Source of the DNA: Girardinichthys multiradiatus
Lineage: Eukaryota > Chordata > Actinopteri > Cyprinodontiformes > Goodeidae
Direction of reading: 5' to 3'
DNA: 64,000 bases
Assembly: GCF_021462225.1 (NCBI RefSeq)
Contig: NC_061806.1
Location: forward strand, 4,708,734-4,772,733
The position numbers and the translations under genes are program-made. Under the pieces are notes generated by a model that was not told the DNA's origin, searched no databases, and saw only the letters and a list, made by a program, of their open reading frames with translations. This document shows, in pieces, positions 20,284-32,320 of this stretch (its first letter is position 1; each line of letters begins with the position of its first letter).

Positions 20284-21075
20284 GTGTGATTGGTGTAATA
20301 TGTCAGTGGATACACTTTCCCATGCTTTTTGGTCTTGCCCTTCAGTACTAGGCCTTTGGTTGAAAATATTTGATTGGTACTCTAAAACATATAAGACCCC
20401 TTTACAAGCTGAACCAGGACTTTTGATCTTTGGATCCCCTCATACACCGGGGTCAGTACCCGCTATAATGCCACTGGTATTGGGACTTGTTAGGGTTTTT
20501 AAAACTTTTATATTGTTTATCACTCATGTCTGCTCTAAGTACTTTTCCCTCCTTTCATGTCAGAGGAAGGGAGACGGGGACAAGAGTGAGTTATGCTTTT
20601 ATGTTTTTATACTTTTATGCTTTTATTAGCAGCATCCGGTGGCTATTCGTACCAGGTCCCCACTTCCCACTTCCTCTGTTTGTTTATAATCAAGACAAAT
20701 TAACCCTAACCTTTCTGACCCCACACACACACCCACCCTGAATGTTGTTTGAACTGTGTGTGACCACGCATGTATAAATAAAGAGAGAGGGGGCTAATAC
20801 TTCGTAGTCTGTACTGCAGAGCTATCCTTGCAAGTAAATTGACTGTATCGTTCTTGCCTCTGAGTTGACTAAATAATACCTAACAGGACTGATTGTCGCC
20901 AATAGATTAATCTTGAGAAACTGGAAGTCTACTGTTTCTCCATCCTTTCATCTATGGGTGACTGATATGATGCCCATGATACAAATGGAAATACTTTGCA
21001 GAGGCTCTAAAGATGACTTAAAGCACTACTGGAATCCCTTCCTAGAACACTTTGCAAAGGCCAGACTAAATTGAA
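20282..21075 (+). pseudogene. L1 ORF2 C-terminus, split by an LTR
   Basis: CDWCNMSVDTLSHAFWSCP contains the C-x2-C...H...C zinc-binding arrangement found after the RT of fish L1 ORF2, followed by WLKIFDWYSKTYKTPL. After the LTR the frame resumes with LIVANRLILRNWKS and ends HYWNPFLEHFAKARLN-stop, a typical fish L1 terminus. Apart from the LTR the reading frame is open, so this copy was fairly intact when the LTR arrived. RT and endonuclease are missing. Confidence 0.7.
20488..20885 (+). repeat. Solo LTR, family 2, copy b (398 bp)
   Basis: Begins TGTTAGGGTTTTT, ends AATACCTAACA, and is flanked by GGACT at 20483-20487 and 20886-20890. Matches copy a at 16548-16944 across most of its length. 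TATAAATAAAGAGA is near 20773. Confidence 0.9.
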
Positions 21076-21279
21076 CGGACGAATCTTATAAACTCTTTGT
21101 CCCCTCCGCCACCTATTAGGGTGTGTATACACCTATGTGTATGAATGCGTATTGATATGTAGGCTCTGAGCGTGCATTGTTAATTGCAATGTTCAATCTA
21201 TTCCGATGTGCATCTGGTGTTGTATGTTTGTTTATGCGTGTGTTGAAATTTGAAAACTTAAAATAAATAAAAATCTGTT

Positions 21280-21716
21280 CTCTGTGATACAGTCTGGGCC
21301 CCAGTGGTAACTCTATCATAAATGATCATTTCCCTGAAAAACTCGGGTCCCTGATGGGAGATAGTTGTAAAATCTCTGTGCTTATACGTGACAGAAAGAC
21401 CAAAGCTAAAAGGATAAGAGACAGTAATAAACAATCAAACTTAAAAGCCATAAACTGTCACGTACAACCAGACACAGAGTTAATATCAGACACTAAGTCA
21501 TATAAATTGGCCAAGAAACAAATTTTTAATCAATGACTTCGTTACTGACATAATCTTGATGTTATGTTTTTAACAGAAACATGGTTACATGAATTTAATG
21601 AATCACCCATTCTGATCGAGTCAATGCCTTCGAACTACAATTTTCTTTGTGAGAGCAGACAGCAAATAAAAGGCGGAGGGGTGGCTACTTTGCTTAAAGA
21701 CTCACTAAAGTGTCAC
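21280..21716 (+). pseudogene. LINE-L copy 2: ORF2 endonuclease N-terminus only
   Basis: Matches the reverse complement of about 15400-15835. The frame reads ISVLIRDRKTKAKRIRDS, then, after a break, VMFLTETWLHEFNESPI and NFLCESRQQIKGGGVATLL, stopping at KDSLKC. The next codons belong to another LINE family, so this is one half of a LINE-LINE junction. Confidence 0.75.
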
Positions 21717-22340
21717 TGCTGTGATCAAAACCACCTGAAACTTAACCCACTCAAGACTGTGGAGATGATGGTGAACTTTCGGAGAACACTAACCCCACAC
21801 ACCCACCTCACCATCCTAAACAACATTGTTTCTACTGTGGACCACTTCCAGTTTCTAGGAACCACCATTTCTTGAAACCTGAGATGGTCCTCACACATAG
21901 ACAATGTTTGGAAGAAGGCCCAGTGGAGACTGTGCTTCCTGAGGTAACTTTAGAAGTACAACCTTCCACAGGAGCTGCTGGTTATCTTCTACACTGCCAT
22001 AATTAAGTCTGTCCTGTCTTTGTACATCTCAGTGTGATTTGGCTCATCCACAAAACGGGACAGGTCGAGACTGCAATGAACAATCAGGTTTGCAGAGAGT
22101 CATCAGGGCTGACCTTTCCCCTTTTCAGGACTTATACAGGTCTAGGGTCAGGAAAAGGGCAGCTAAAATCTCTGCAGACCCCACACATCATGCACACAAA
22201 CTGTTTAATCTTTTACCTTCAGGTCGGCGCTACAGAGTGCTGTCTGCTGAAACCAGCCGCCACAGAGATGTTCCAGAACAACACCGTGCATACTTGGACT
22301 GATCTCACACTATATTCTATTGTAAAGTCAATTGTGTATA
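21717..22340 (+). pseudogene. LINE-R (Rex1/L2-like) RT C-terminus and 3' UTR start
   Basis: Begins CDQNHLKLNPLKTVEMMV, the post-catalytic RT region, then LTILNNIVSTVDHFQFLG and, with breaks, DLYRSRVRKRAAKIS (frame of 22039-22302) and LLPSGRRYRVLSAETSR. The family matches 52573-53337 (-). Catalytic RT blocks are absent. The 3' tail is cut off by an LTR at 22348. Confidence 0.75.
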
Positions 22341-22347
22341 TATGTAC

Positions 22348-23200
22348 TGTTGGAACATTTGTTTGTTGAATGTTAGACCATTTGTGTGCCACTATGCCTT
22401 CCGGCATCATCGGCCATTTTGTACCCCAGGATAGTCTGCTACTACAAATCTCAGCGGGCACTGCGACTGATAGGAAGGGGGCGTCACACCTCTGATGTCA
22501 CAGTATAACCATTGAGATACCTCTCAGCTTCGCTTTCACGCTGGAAATTGAGACGCGGTTACCATGCAACTGGAGCATCATTCTGGAGAAGAAACTCACA
22601 CGTGGACTTTCATTCATTCTCCCATTGGCCAGAAAACTCAGCGAATTAAGCTTGCAAGAATAGGAAGGCTTGCAAGTTTACCTACCGATCGAAGATGTGG
22701 ATTTAACACGTGACCAAAAAACCCACAAAGGTTTCAAGGAGAATACATTTTCATCCTTGTTTTTTTTTTGTTCCAGTCGACTACTAACGGTCCGTCATAT
22801 TTTTCACCTTTCGCCAAGGAGGCCAGAGGGCAAAAACTGACCGCTCTCCTGAGTTATCCACGGACGCGTGGAAACTCTTTCCCCTCCTTCTCTTCCTCTG
22901 CTCCAGAGGAGACAGCACCAAGTAATCCCGTTTGTTTTTATTTCTATTAAAATAGCTTGGGCAGGATAGAGTAGGATTTTAGGGCGATTTAGAATTGCCA
23001 CTTATAGTCCAATGTGTTCTAAATTGTATGTGCATGCCACGTTTTATTGAAACTTGATTGCTGTTGATTGCTGAGGCCGCAGAGTCTGGCAAGTGTGTTT
23101 TACTGTGTGAAAACCTGAACGCAGGTACACTGTAACATTGGACTGCTAGAACTTCATGGTAGAATCTGCTCAGTTCTTCTGCAGAGGGTAATAATAATCT
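22348..23200 (+). repeat. Large LTR, family 4, copy a (right end uncertain)
   Basis: Starts TGTTGGAACATTTGTTTG and follows the reverse complement of the 1286-bp LTR at 41803-43088 in order, with clear blocks CGATCGAAGA (22687), TTTCGCCAAGGAGG (22807) and GCAGGTACACTGT (23121). Similarity fades after about 23180. The two copies are well diverged, so this one is older or of another subfamily. Confidence 0.7.
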
Positions 23201-24840
23201 TTCAGAGGTGCTTTTGGGGATGCAGGTGGAAGTTTGGTATAGCTTGTGGTGTGAGACTTAAAGTTAATTTCCAGCCGGCCAGCTCTATGTGTGAGACATC
23301 AGCTGCATGAAAAAAGAAACAGCTGTGATAAGCATAGCAATCACATCAAATCTGCCTCCAGTGTCTGTTGGGTGTAACTACAGCTGTGACCAACAGTCTC
23401 TGTCAGGTAGAGAGCATCACCTACATCTGGTGGTCATTAAGTAAAATTGCAGTTGCAGCTGGATTCTTCCCATTGCAGACCTGTACTCGGTGCCATCTGG
23501 TGGAAATTTCATACTTTGATTTTAATCACTTACTTCATTAACACAGGCAGATAATTCCATCACCTATGATCAAAGGGCATAATTAACTTTAGCGATCATT
23601 CATCACTGAACAGCTTAGTCTGTTTGTGTTGCTGCTAATTTCTTTTAGTGGTGGTTCATAGCTAAACAGTTTTGTTTGTTTGCATTGTCATTGTATTGCC
23701 ATTGTCCATTTTGGCCAAAGATGGAGAAAACATGCCAGCACTCAAGGGAAAGATTGACAAGGACAAAAGGGTTGTAATAATTTAAGATAAATCAGTCTTT
23801 TATGTTAAAGTAATGAGGCAAAGAGGTTAAAAGCAGCATGTTAATTAAGTTATTAAAGGTATATACATTCTGTACATTTACTTAAATCTTACAATGAGAT
23901 CACGTGCAAGGCTCTTTCAACCAAAGGATTGTGAACCATCCGCTGAGAGACCATCTTTTAAACCGGGACACTACAGGCTGTAACACTTAAAATGAGTCAG
24001 CCTCGCGAACGATGACGCTGGAAGAGAAGGAGATATCCTTCCAGTTCGAAAGAAGACTGGAGCGGAAAGCCTGTCAGTTTTTGTGACCAATCAGAAGTTC
24101 TAGAAAAAAAGGAAGAGAAGAGCAAAGGGCGCTGTGATTGCCGACTAAGCCGCAGGAATCAGAAGGTGGCTTGAATGATGATAAATTGTCAGTGGAAAGA
24201 ACTCACCAGTCTAAGCATGCTCTTGATTGAGCGAGGGTGGATGCAGCTAAGGCTGAGAAGGACTTGAGATACTGATGAAAAACGAGCAGCCATGTTAGAA
24301 ATGTAGGATGACGATGAGGGATGGATAGGTATTAAATTCATTCTATGCACGGGTGAAACTAAGCAGCTGGTGACTCTGAAATGCTTAGAGGCGGCCGTGA
24401 GCGCCAATAGAGGATCCTAAGAAATGTTAGAAATAACCTTTATTAATATTATGCATAGCTGATTTTTTCCACCGATACAATAAAGATAAGAATACTCATC
24501 GACACGCATACGGGGATAAATGGCCTAAGGTTTGACATGAATGACCTGTGGCTGGGGTACTGGGTTTTTTAAAGGGAGTAGCCAATAACTGTTTGATTAG
24601 AAAGCCACAGCACACTTATATTAAGAATGGACACCAGCTATTACACAACCTATCAGACAGACACCACAATGGTGACACGTAATCTACTGATAAACACTAG
24701 GGAAGTGCACATCTATTGCTTTGGAGTGCCAGATAAAAACCACATGTGACCTCCTTTCGAGGCTCTTTGTTAACCTTTCCCATACGGCAATGATCCGAAA
24801 CAGAAGCCTCAGTGCTGATCTCTGTAATCATTCCTCTGCT
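23201..24840. other. Unassigned DNA, possibly the rest of LTR 4a or its internal region
   Basis: No open frame with a recognisable motif. The part to about 23700 may be the diverged end of LTR 4a. A 72-codon - strand frame at 24189-24407 has no recognised family. Nothing further can be supported. Confidence 0.35.
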
Positions 24841-25367
24841 TTATTAATTAATTAATTAATTATTTAATTAATTAATTTTTTACCGTGTCCTGTCCATCAC
24901 AGTATCGCTCAGAATTGTTGTCTGAGTGCCAAGAAATTGCCCAACAGATTTACTTTCACAAGCAAAGCATCACAGCTAATGCTTTAAAGCTCTTTTTGAC
25001 ATTTATAAAATAAACTTTATTATAAACTTCTTTGGGAATATTTCAATTGTTACGGACATGGAGACTGAAATGAAAAGGAAAAAAGAAGCTCAAAAAAGAG
25101 AGAAATGTGGGGAAAAGGGGAGATAAGGAGGAAAGAGTGGAGGAGAGAAAGAAGGATGAAGAGAATAAAAGATTACACCCTGCTTGCTTATACACCTGCA
25201 GCTGTTTTTTTTTGTTTTGTTTTTTTTAACAAAATAGTACACGGTAATTCTGAATGTAAAATGTACTTAGTGAGAGGTGCAGCCCAATATAGAACATCTG
25301 TGTATCTGTCAACACCTGAAGCTTAACACCTGTGAGTATGGGTGTGGACGCGCTTTTGTATACAAGG
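24841..25367 (-). mobile_element. Repeat A copy 1, left part (split by ERV copy 2)
   Basis: Starts after a (TTAA)n/T run with CCGTGTCCTGTCCATCACAG and follows the order of the other copies (35140, 53520, 58213). Read on the - strand the left end is the 3' end: AATAAAGTTT is followed by a run of A, which marks a retroposon. The copy continues after the ERV at 32578. Confidence 0.65.
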
Positions 25368-25881
25368 TGTCAGGTTTTACCAACCTAACAATACTTATAA
25401 CAACACAAAAAGAAGAGAGAGAGACAAAGTATTAGTTATTTACTCGTACGAGGAGAACGATCAGAGATATGTTCAGTTACAAGTCCCCAACCATTCTGAA
25501 CAACATCTCTCCGAACCCCCCTTTTTATTTAGGATTGTCCCTAGTTACAATGAACATTAATCACTAAAGGATGGGAAAACAACAGCTGCATCTTAGACAG
25601 GTCATAAACTCCTTTATCTTTAAACAACATCTCTCCCACAGTCTCCTCCTTTGCAGGGTCAACTCTGGCCTCTTGTTCAGTGCAATCAGCCCCTCTTTAT
25701 GACCTCCTCAACTGGACTGCTTCTTCTCTCGCAAGCTCAGCTCCACTTTGTGACCTTAACCTGCAGACAAAACTCACACATCCTTTACTCACACATACAT
25801 TATGAAAAGTTATATAATCAAATAGTCAAGTTAATAAATAGGAGAAACTATAAGACAAATCTTTATTCAATTATTCCAACA
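25368..25881 (-). repeat. 3' LTR of ERV copy 2 (514 bp)
   Basis: On the + strand it runs from TGTCAGGTTT to TTATTCCAACA, the complement of TGTTGGAATA...AACCTGACA. Over the 257 bases shared with the 5' LTR I count three transitions, so about 99 % identity by eye. Confidence 0.93.
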
Positions 25882-25893
25882 TTTCCCCCCTGT
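25882..25893 (-). promoter_or_regulatory. Polypurine tract of ERV copy 2
   Basis: On the - strand ACAGGGGGGAAA lies immediately before the 3' LTR, the standard position for plus-strand DNA priming. Confidence 0.8.
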
Positions 25894-26159
25894 TTGTCTT
25901 ATATGTGCTCATATTCTCATATCACTTAACAGCCACTTCTGTCAGATTCTTTAACTGTAAGATTATTTTCATGAGTACAAAGACAATTATACTCAGAGGT
26001 ACTTACTGACATTTAAATCACATAATCATATAGAAATGGATCTGCAAAGGTGGTCAGTCCCATCCTCATCCTCGTCATCGTCCTGATGTTTAAATAACGG
26101 ATAGAGTTGTGTAACTCTGCTTTCCATAGGATAAATAGCTGTGGTGATAAGACGGTTAA

Positions 26160-27870
26160 CAGTACAAAAGCAGGGCATTCAACAATATCCACACAATGTC
26201 AAAATTTCAGCAAACACTGCAAAGGAAATTATTACTCATGATACTAAAATTGTATACTTCCCCAACATATCCAGCCAGGAGTCCCACATCGAGGCGTCTA
26301 CTCCAGAATGCTCTTTCATTTTGCCATTTAGAGATCTCAAACCTTCTTTGGCTTTCGTTAGGCTGCCATCAGCCAGCAGCAGTGTTGTTAGGTATGAATG
26401 TGCAACATTTTTCTCCAAAAATAGAACAAACTTCTCCTTTTTCAGCTAACAACATGTCCAAAGCAATTCTATTCTGGAATGCTATCAGGGAAGTTGAAGC
26501 CAATTGGTCATGGACAGCTTCAAACCCGCTTTGTGTCCAATTTCCTAGTTTTTGTACATTGTAGTGAATATAGTTGATCCTGTCTACATTCTTGTTCAAC
26601 ATACATCACCAACAGATACTTGATTCAAATCCTGCAACTACTTGATCAGTTAATTTATATTCATCTATAGCATCTATGTATGTAGAGTCTCCCTCAGTCT
26701 GCCAAGCTGCTTCTCTGCACTTCCTATCACACCAATCATGTGGATTTAGCACTAGATAGTCCATCTGTTACTTCATCTACTAACATAGGATATAACCATA
26801 AAGTAATTAAGCACAGAGTCCTGTTACTTTTGAAGGTGATCAATCAAACAACCACCACCAAATGTCTCCTCTAGAGACTAGTTTAAAACACTTATTTACT
26901 TTTACAATTGTAGTACACCATAGTGCAATGAGATTTCCCAATTTATTACCTCTCTCTGTCATATTTATACATGTATAGTGTCCAGTGGTGACTCGCTTAT
27001 GGAAAACTGATTTATCCTTATCTGCTCTAATTACAGGAAAAAAACAGAATCCTTGTGCTAAAACATTTCATTAGGATTAGTTTGATTCATTACTTCCATC
27101 ACACAGAGTTGTGGTATCACAGCTGGAATTATTTATAATAAAAGCCTTGAACCCAAACACACAACACAATCTCTTTTAGTCATGTTAGCCTCTTGTTCTA
27201 CCATCAATAACCAGTTATTATTTGTTCCTGATACTCCTGTAATAACCTGGAACTTAGTCATCTATGGTTAACTTTCCTAACATAATTTTCACTCTCTTCG
27301 CTTTGTTACCTGGATTGCATTATCATCTTTATGGAACTTAAACAACTTCTTTTAATAACTAGCATAAGCAGTGGTGCACCACTCTGGTGTCCAATTATTT
27401 CCTTCATCAGTTACCATCACGGACCATGAGGTGTCTCTTCTATCATTAGTTAAGTACCATTTATAACTTCTATAATCCTGTCCTTTCCTTCCTCGTTTGG
27501 TCAAGCTAATGAGTGAGCACCACAGCTATGGTTTAGATTTCACGCACACTTGAATACCATAAGTATAAGAAGTTTGTTTAGTACACATAGTTAGGTTATC
27601 TTGCCTACCTTGATTTAGCGCTACTTGCTTAATATGATTCATAGCAGATGTTGTTACATTCTAATTCATCTTGACTGGTTTCCAGAAATACCAGAAAAAT
27701 AAAAATCAATATAAGAAAAAATATATATATAACCACCCAGCATCGGAAAGCATTGTTCATCCATCTAGAAATAATTTTGGCTGAAATTTTTTACTCCTCT
27801 AAATGGTTCCAGTGTCTTAATTGTCTTCACTGACTTTCGGGTCTCTCCAGCCTCTAAATGTCTGGGTCCA
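26160..27870 (-). pseudogene. ERV copy 2 env with CX6CC transmembrane subunit
   Basis: The transmembrane part is the best preserved: NRIALDMLLAEKGEVCSIFG leads into the CX6CC motif (CSIFGEKCC, 26402-26428) and then, in an adjoining frame, SLTKAKEGLRSLNGKMKEHS and MWDSWLDMLGKY. The region before CX6CC is where gammaretroviral TM proteins have the immunosuppressive-like helix. CX6CC is the mark of gamma-type Env that binds its surface subunit covalently. The surface subunit (26900-27800) is full of stops. No continuous env frame remains. Confidence 0.75.
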
Positions 27871-28189
27871 CCCTATTATCAGTCTATAAATCACTTCCCC
27901 TGATGGAGCTTTCAACCGAAATGATCTTTTTACAATGTGTAAGGTGAATCCAGGTTGATCTCTCAGTTATTTTACTGCCCTTGCAGTGGTTAATAATAAC
28001 TAATATGGATCCTCTCACTTAGGTGAATACCATTGCTTCTTCTTTACACTCCTTATTAACACCCAGTCTCCTGGTTTCACTAGTTAGTTTTCCTGCTGGG
28101 AAATAGAACATTCCTCATTAGTTTAAATATGTTTCTGTTGGTTTCTAACATACTCCTCATATAATCAACTAGGTTAGCTTCTTCATCTA

Positions 28190-28560
28190 ACTCCCACTTA
28201 TTTTTAAACTGTGGTAATCTGTATGGTCTTCCAAATAACATTTCATAGGGTGTTGACCCTGAAGTGCTTGTAATGTTTAGTTGGAAATAGTTCTATCCGT
28301 TGGGAAAATGCATCTATAATGACTAAACAGAACTTTTTCCCTTCACTGTGGTTTAACTCAATAAAATCCATATGAATTGTTTGAAAAGGGTATCTTAGTT
28401 TTGAAAATTGTCCCCTTCGTTGTCTTAAATTCCCTTGTGGATAATGTTTTACACATGCTAAACATGTTTTACAAAATTTATTTTTTTTAAATAAGAATTT
28501 AGAATTTAATCAAAATGTTATATAATATTAATATATCTGTCCTACTATTCCCCCCTGTTG
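28190..28560 (-). pseudogene. ERV copy 2 integrase with the same core deletion
   Basis: Matches copy 1 at 12240-12640. Around 28255-28300 the segment after the second catalytic Asp region joins directly to the PYE-L-FG C-terminal motif at the same place as in copy 1. The zinc-finger part is near 28430-28570 and decayed. Confidence 0.75.
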
Positions 28561-30240
28561 AGACATTATGAAACACGATGGCTCGAATATTGCTTCCATT
28601 TATAGGTCCTTTGGTAGGACAGGTTTATTATCTGGTCAAATATAGATTTCATCTTTTAATGCAGCTCCATGTTTTTTCCACATTGCTATCTCCTGTAGTG
28701 AGCTTTGTTGTTGCATCTTTTCTAACACTATATCCATTGTCACCAATACATATCCAGTTTGTGTCTTCTCCCTCTCATCTTTTTAGAGAAATCATTCACA
28801 TAAACTATTTCGTGATCCTGCAAATCACTTCTAATTTTTTTCTTCTTTTTTTTTTTCCTTAATTCTTCAGTATTAATGCTGAAACTGCATGGGAAACTCT
28901 TAAGGTTAAAAGGTGAAACAACACTATTGCAGCACTGCAACTGTCATTTTAGGCTGCAATTACAGCTCTCACACAATATAGTTGCGCACACGTAACACTA
29001 TCTAGTTTTGAAAAGAAATAGGCTATTATTTTCATTTTATCTCCATGTTGTTGAACCAGAACTGAAGTCATAAAATGTCCCTTGCAATCTACCATCTGAA
29101 CAAATGGTTTACTATAATCTGGTAATGCTAAAGCAGTACTGGAAACTAGAACTTGTTTTATGTTGGTAAATGCTTCTTCAGCTTCTACACTCCATTTCAA
29201 TTTAGACGTCATTTTCAGCTCTTCCTCATACATTAATTTGTTTAATGGAGTTACTATTTCTGCATAATTTGGCACCCAGTTTATACAATAATTAGTTAGT
29301 CCAAGGAAGGACATTATTTGCTTTTTTGTTACTGGTTTTAGAACTTGTAATATTGCAGTCTTTCTTTCTTCTACAATTGTGCGTCCCCCTGCGCTAAAAT
29401 TATGACCTCAGTATTTAACCTCATTTTTACACAACTGAAGTTTCTTTTTACTAACTTTGTGTCCTTCTTCTGCTAAATGTTTTAATAATGCTATTGTATC
29501 ATTTTTACAAGTCTCCTCATCAGGAGAGGCTAATAGCACATCATCAACATATAATCAACCCTGACTACCTCCTGGAGGGTCAAACTTGGCCATACTTGCA
29601 CTCATTTCCTGAAAGTATATAGTTGGACTTTCACAGTAACCTTGAGGTAGTCTGGTATAAGTATATCTTTGTCCCTCAAAGGTAAATGCAAACCAGAACT
29701 GCCTATCTTTCCTGTTGATGGAGCTTGTTTTTTAACTGGAAAAATGGGGGTGTTACATGGTGAATCCTCACATTTTATTATCACCCCTGCAGTTATTAAA
29801 TCCTTTATTACTGGTTTTATTCCTTCACGAGCATCATGTTTCAAAGGGTATTGTTTTACACTGGGCCTGTATTCTGTTTAAGGTCTAATTTGGACAAGTA
29901 ACACTCCTTTACTAAACCCACATCAGTAGGGTCTTTTGATCATAACTTATCAGGGACTTCATTCAAGAACTGTTCCTCCTGTTCAGTAAGGAATAGTTCT
30001 CATTGTTTTGTATGCAAATGTATCCCTTCCTGCACTGTCACTGTCCATAATAATAATTTTCTAATTAATCCTGTGGATGCACTAGGTTCTGTATTCATTA
30101 TTGTTACAAACCAGTCTGTGACATCTTTTCCCCTCTGCACTATTCTCCCCATATCATGCCACTTGAGTTCTTTATCCTTGATATTTGTGGAGGTGACCAC
30201 ATGTTGCAGAGCTTCCTAGTGTCTTCCTCTAACACTACTT
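28561..30240 (-). pseudogene. ERV copy 2 RT and RNase H
   Basis: From high to low coordinates: a linker with TGA (29940-29942) and TAA (29878-29880) at the same codons as in copy 1; KHDAREGIKPVIKDLITAGV; RT palm sequence, where the YVDD region near 29545-29560 has an in-frame change to a stop beside it; MSFLGLTNYCINWVPNYAE (29314); an intact connection segment AEEAFTNIKQVLVSSTALAL that copy 1 has lost; and VDCKGHFMTSVL with AYFFSKLDSV of RNase H. A poly(A) run (poly(T) on +, about 28835-28857) interrupts the RNase H/integrase linker. Confidence 0.82.
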
Positions 30241-31860
30241 CAGCAACTGACGTACTCTTCCTTTCTGTATAAACATAAGTTACCATGACTTTTATAGGGG
30301 TTACTTTATTTAATACTTCTTCATAAATTTTATCTTATCCAGGAGTATTTTTATACCACATTGTAATATGTAGATCATCTGGTGTCATCTGATCTTGTAG
30401 TCGAGTTATGACATTTCTTCCTTCTGTTAGTAAAGCTTTCCCTACGTCTAGGGGTGGCTTATTCAGAACATCCAGTTAATAGTGGTAATAAGGTGGTCCT
30501 ACTCCTTTTTAACATCAACACCCTGATGTGTATTGTCTGTAATCTCCTCTGCTCACTCCTCTCTGACCCCTGCGGTTTTTGTCCTCTGCCTCTAAATTTT
30601 TCTCTTCCTCTCTTGTTTTAATAATAAATCTGCTCTTCTTCTTCTTGCTGAAAAAAGGTGTTGCCTCTTTAATTATTTATTTCCCTTTTTTTTTTATTAT
30701 TCTTCATAACTTTTCTCTGCATGGAGGGCATGATTAACATAGTCTTCTAGATTTGCTGTGGGGAACCCTATAAAATATCTCCTTACCCAGGTATTAATTG
30801 CATCCCTGGAACCAGCATGTAGTGCATTTTTTAACTGCTGTCAATAAGCTCCTTGCTTATTGTAGACCACTATGTATTTTAAACACTTTTGTCAGTCTAA
30901 TCCTATATTCTTCAAAAGGTTATTCCTCTTTTTGTTTCACTCTGGCTATTAAAAAGAGTAAAATATTTTCTAAGGTTACACATAAAAAACCCATGTCATG
31001 CCATGAACCTCCGTGACACGCTGTATCAACAGCCTTCAGCATCTCAAAACAATAATAATAAAAAATAAACACAAATAAAACATACATGAGGTACAACTAT
31101 GGTGGGGATGGATTTATTCACCAAAGGGACTCATTTTAGCCCATCTTATCCTGTCAAACCTCATCAGATCTTTGGTACAAAACAAAAACTTTCCATCTAC
31201 TCTTTTACTCCCCTTCTTCTGTCCTGCTGTTCCACTTTGCCAGTCTATCAAAAATTACTTCTTAGCCCTCTGACCTTTTCTGCTTTCCACAAAAACGTCC
31301 ATTCTTGTCTCCTGCATCACATTTCTCTCTTTTTAGTTACTTTTAAGCAATAATCTACATCCTCATCTACATTACTGCTTTGTCCATTTTTCTTAAATCA
31401 CGTTTACTTTTAATGTACTTTTAATTATTGCATCCTATAGATCACCTAATTTTTTAGAGTTTAAACGACCATCATAATGATATGTGGTTATCCATTTATC
31501 TAAATATTTTAATTTTAATATTTTAATTTGATCCTGTGCTTCCATAAATGTCCAATCTTTACATTATTATTCATTTTAGTGTATTTAAATCACCCTTTTC
31601 CCATTTTTTGATTTAAATTTGGTCCAGCATATAAATACCTAGGGTATTCTAAATACTGGATTTTTCTCTTCAGTAGGGTGACAGAAAAATCTCCTTTTGT
31701 GGTAATTCTCACTTCAACTCTTTCGAGTGGAGAATTCTTGCCTTTGCTTCCACAAAAGTTAGTCACTTACAATCCCACTGTTTTTGGTATGAGGTAAAAC
31801 CTAGTGGTTTAAATCCTCCATTTATTTCTCACATACACACATTTAAACGCAGATTTTACT
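30241..31860 (-). pseudogene. ERV copy 2 gag and gag/pol linker, zinc knuckle deleted
   Basis: Aligns with copy 1 gag from about 31860 down to 30545, including the uninterrupted site of the copy 1 LTR insertion (30780-30800). After ACACATCAGGGTG (about 30527-30540, -) the sequence jumps to a segment absent from copy 1, with frames containing NVITRLQDQMTPDDLHI and YEEVLNKVTPIKVMVTYVY, so the CCHC knuckle and most of the protease are lost. Stops are scattered throughout. Confidence 0.7.
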
Positions 31861-31869
31861 TAGTATTTT

Positions 31870-32030
31870 TTTGTTGTTTAAAATACTTAAACGCAGACTC
31901 CGCCGTTCTGGAAACACGGAATTTTAGTATTACTTTCTTAATACTTAAGAGGACTCTGTCGTCCCCTATAACCTTGGAATTTTCAGTATTTTTCCCTAAT
32001 ACTTTAAGCAGAACTCCGGCGCACTGCTGT
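31870..32030 (-). repeat. Leader hairpin repeats of ERV copy 2
   Basis: Three degenerate units with AATACTTAA-type arms and (G/A)CTCCG(C/G)CG blocks match the copy 1 array at 7763-7920. Confidence 0.6.
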
Positions 32031-32295
32031 TACCTGTTAGTGCCTAGGTTGACAGGGTTTGTTTACTTCACGCAATGACCCCCAGTCATTCGTCACACTT
32101 TTGTTTTAAATCTAGATTCAACTCACCACTTTGTCCTCTCCTCTCTCTCAGAGTTCCGTCAGCCATCAGACTCCAGCGGGCGGGCCGAAATCCAGTCCCG
32201 GAAAGGATCTGTGTGTCTTCCTGTTGAAAACAGCCGTGCGCACGGTCTTTTCCTGGAGTCTACCGACCCGCTGGAACCATCAGGCGTAGTTGGAA

Positions 32296-32316
32296 TCTGG
32301 CTCTCGAAGGACCAAA
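32296..32316 (-). promoter_or_regulatory. Primer binding site of ERV copy 2
   Basis: On the - strand TTTGGTCCTTCGAGAGCCAG follows the LTR after a short spacer. It is the same tRNA-Tyr-type site as copy 1, with a two-base difference around the CGAG. Confidence 0.6.
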
Positions 32317-32320
32317 TTAA

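Larger units (their letters stand above)
20282..21279 (+). mobile_element. L1-type LINE, 3' end, carrying a solo LTR
   Basis: A + strand 5'-truncated fragment. Coding sequence is in 20283-20487 and 20886 to about 21075, followed by ~200 bases of 3' UTR ending in AAAATAAATAAAAA near 21260-21272. It is a different LINE class from the L2/Rex-like fragments nearby. Confidence 0.75.

Noticed and set aside
24189..24407. 72-codon - strand frame
   Set aside because: Short, no recognised family, and in DNA that may be a diverged LTR interior.
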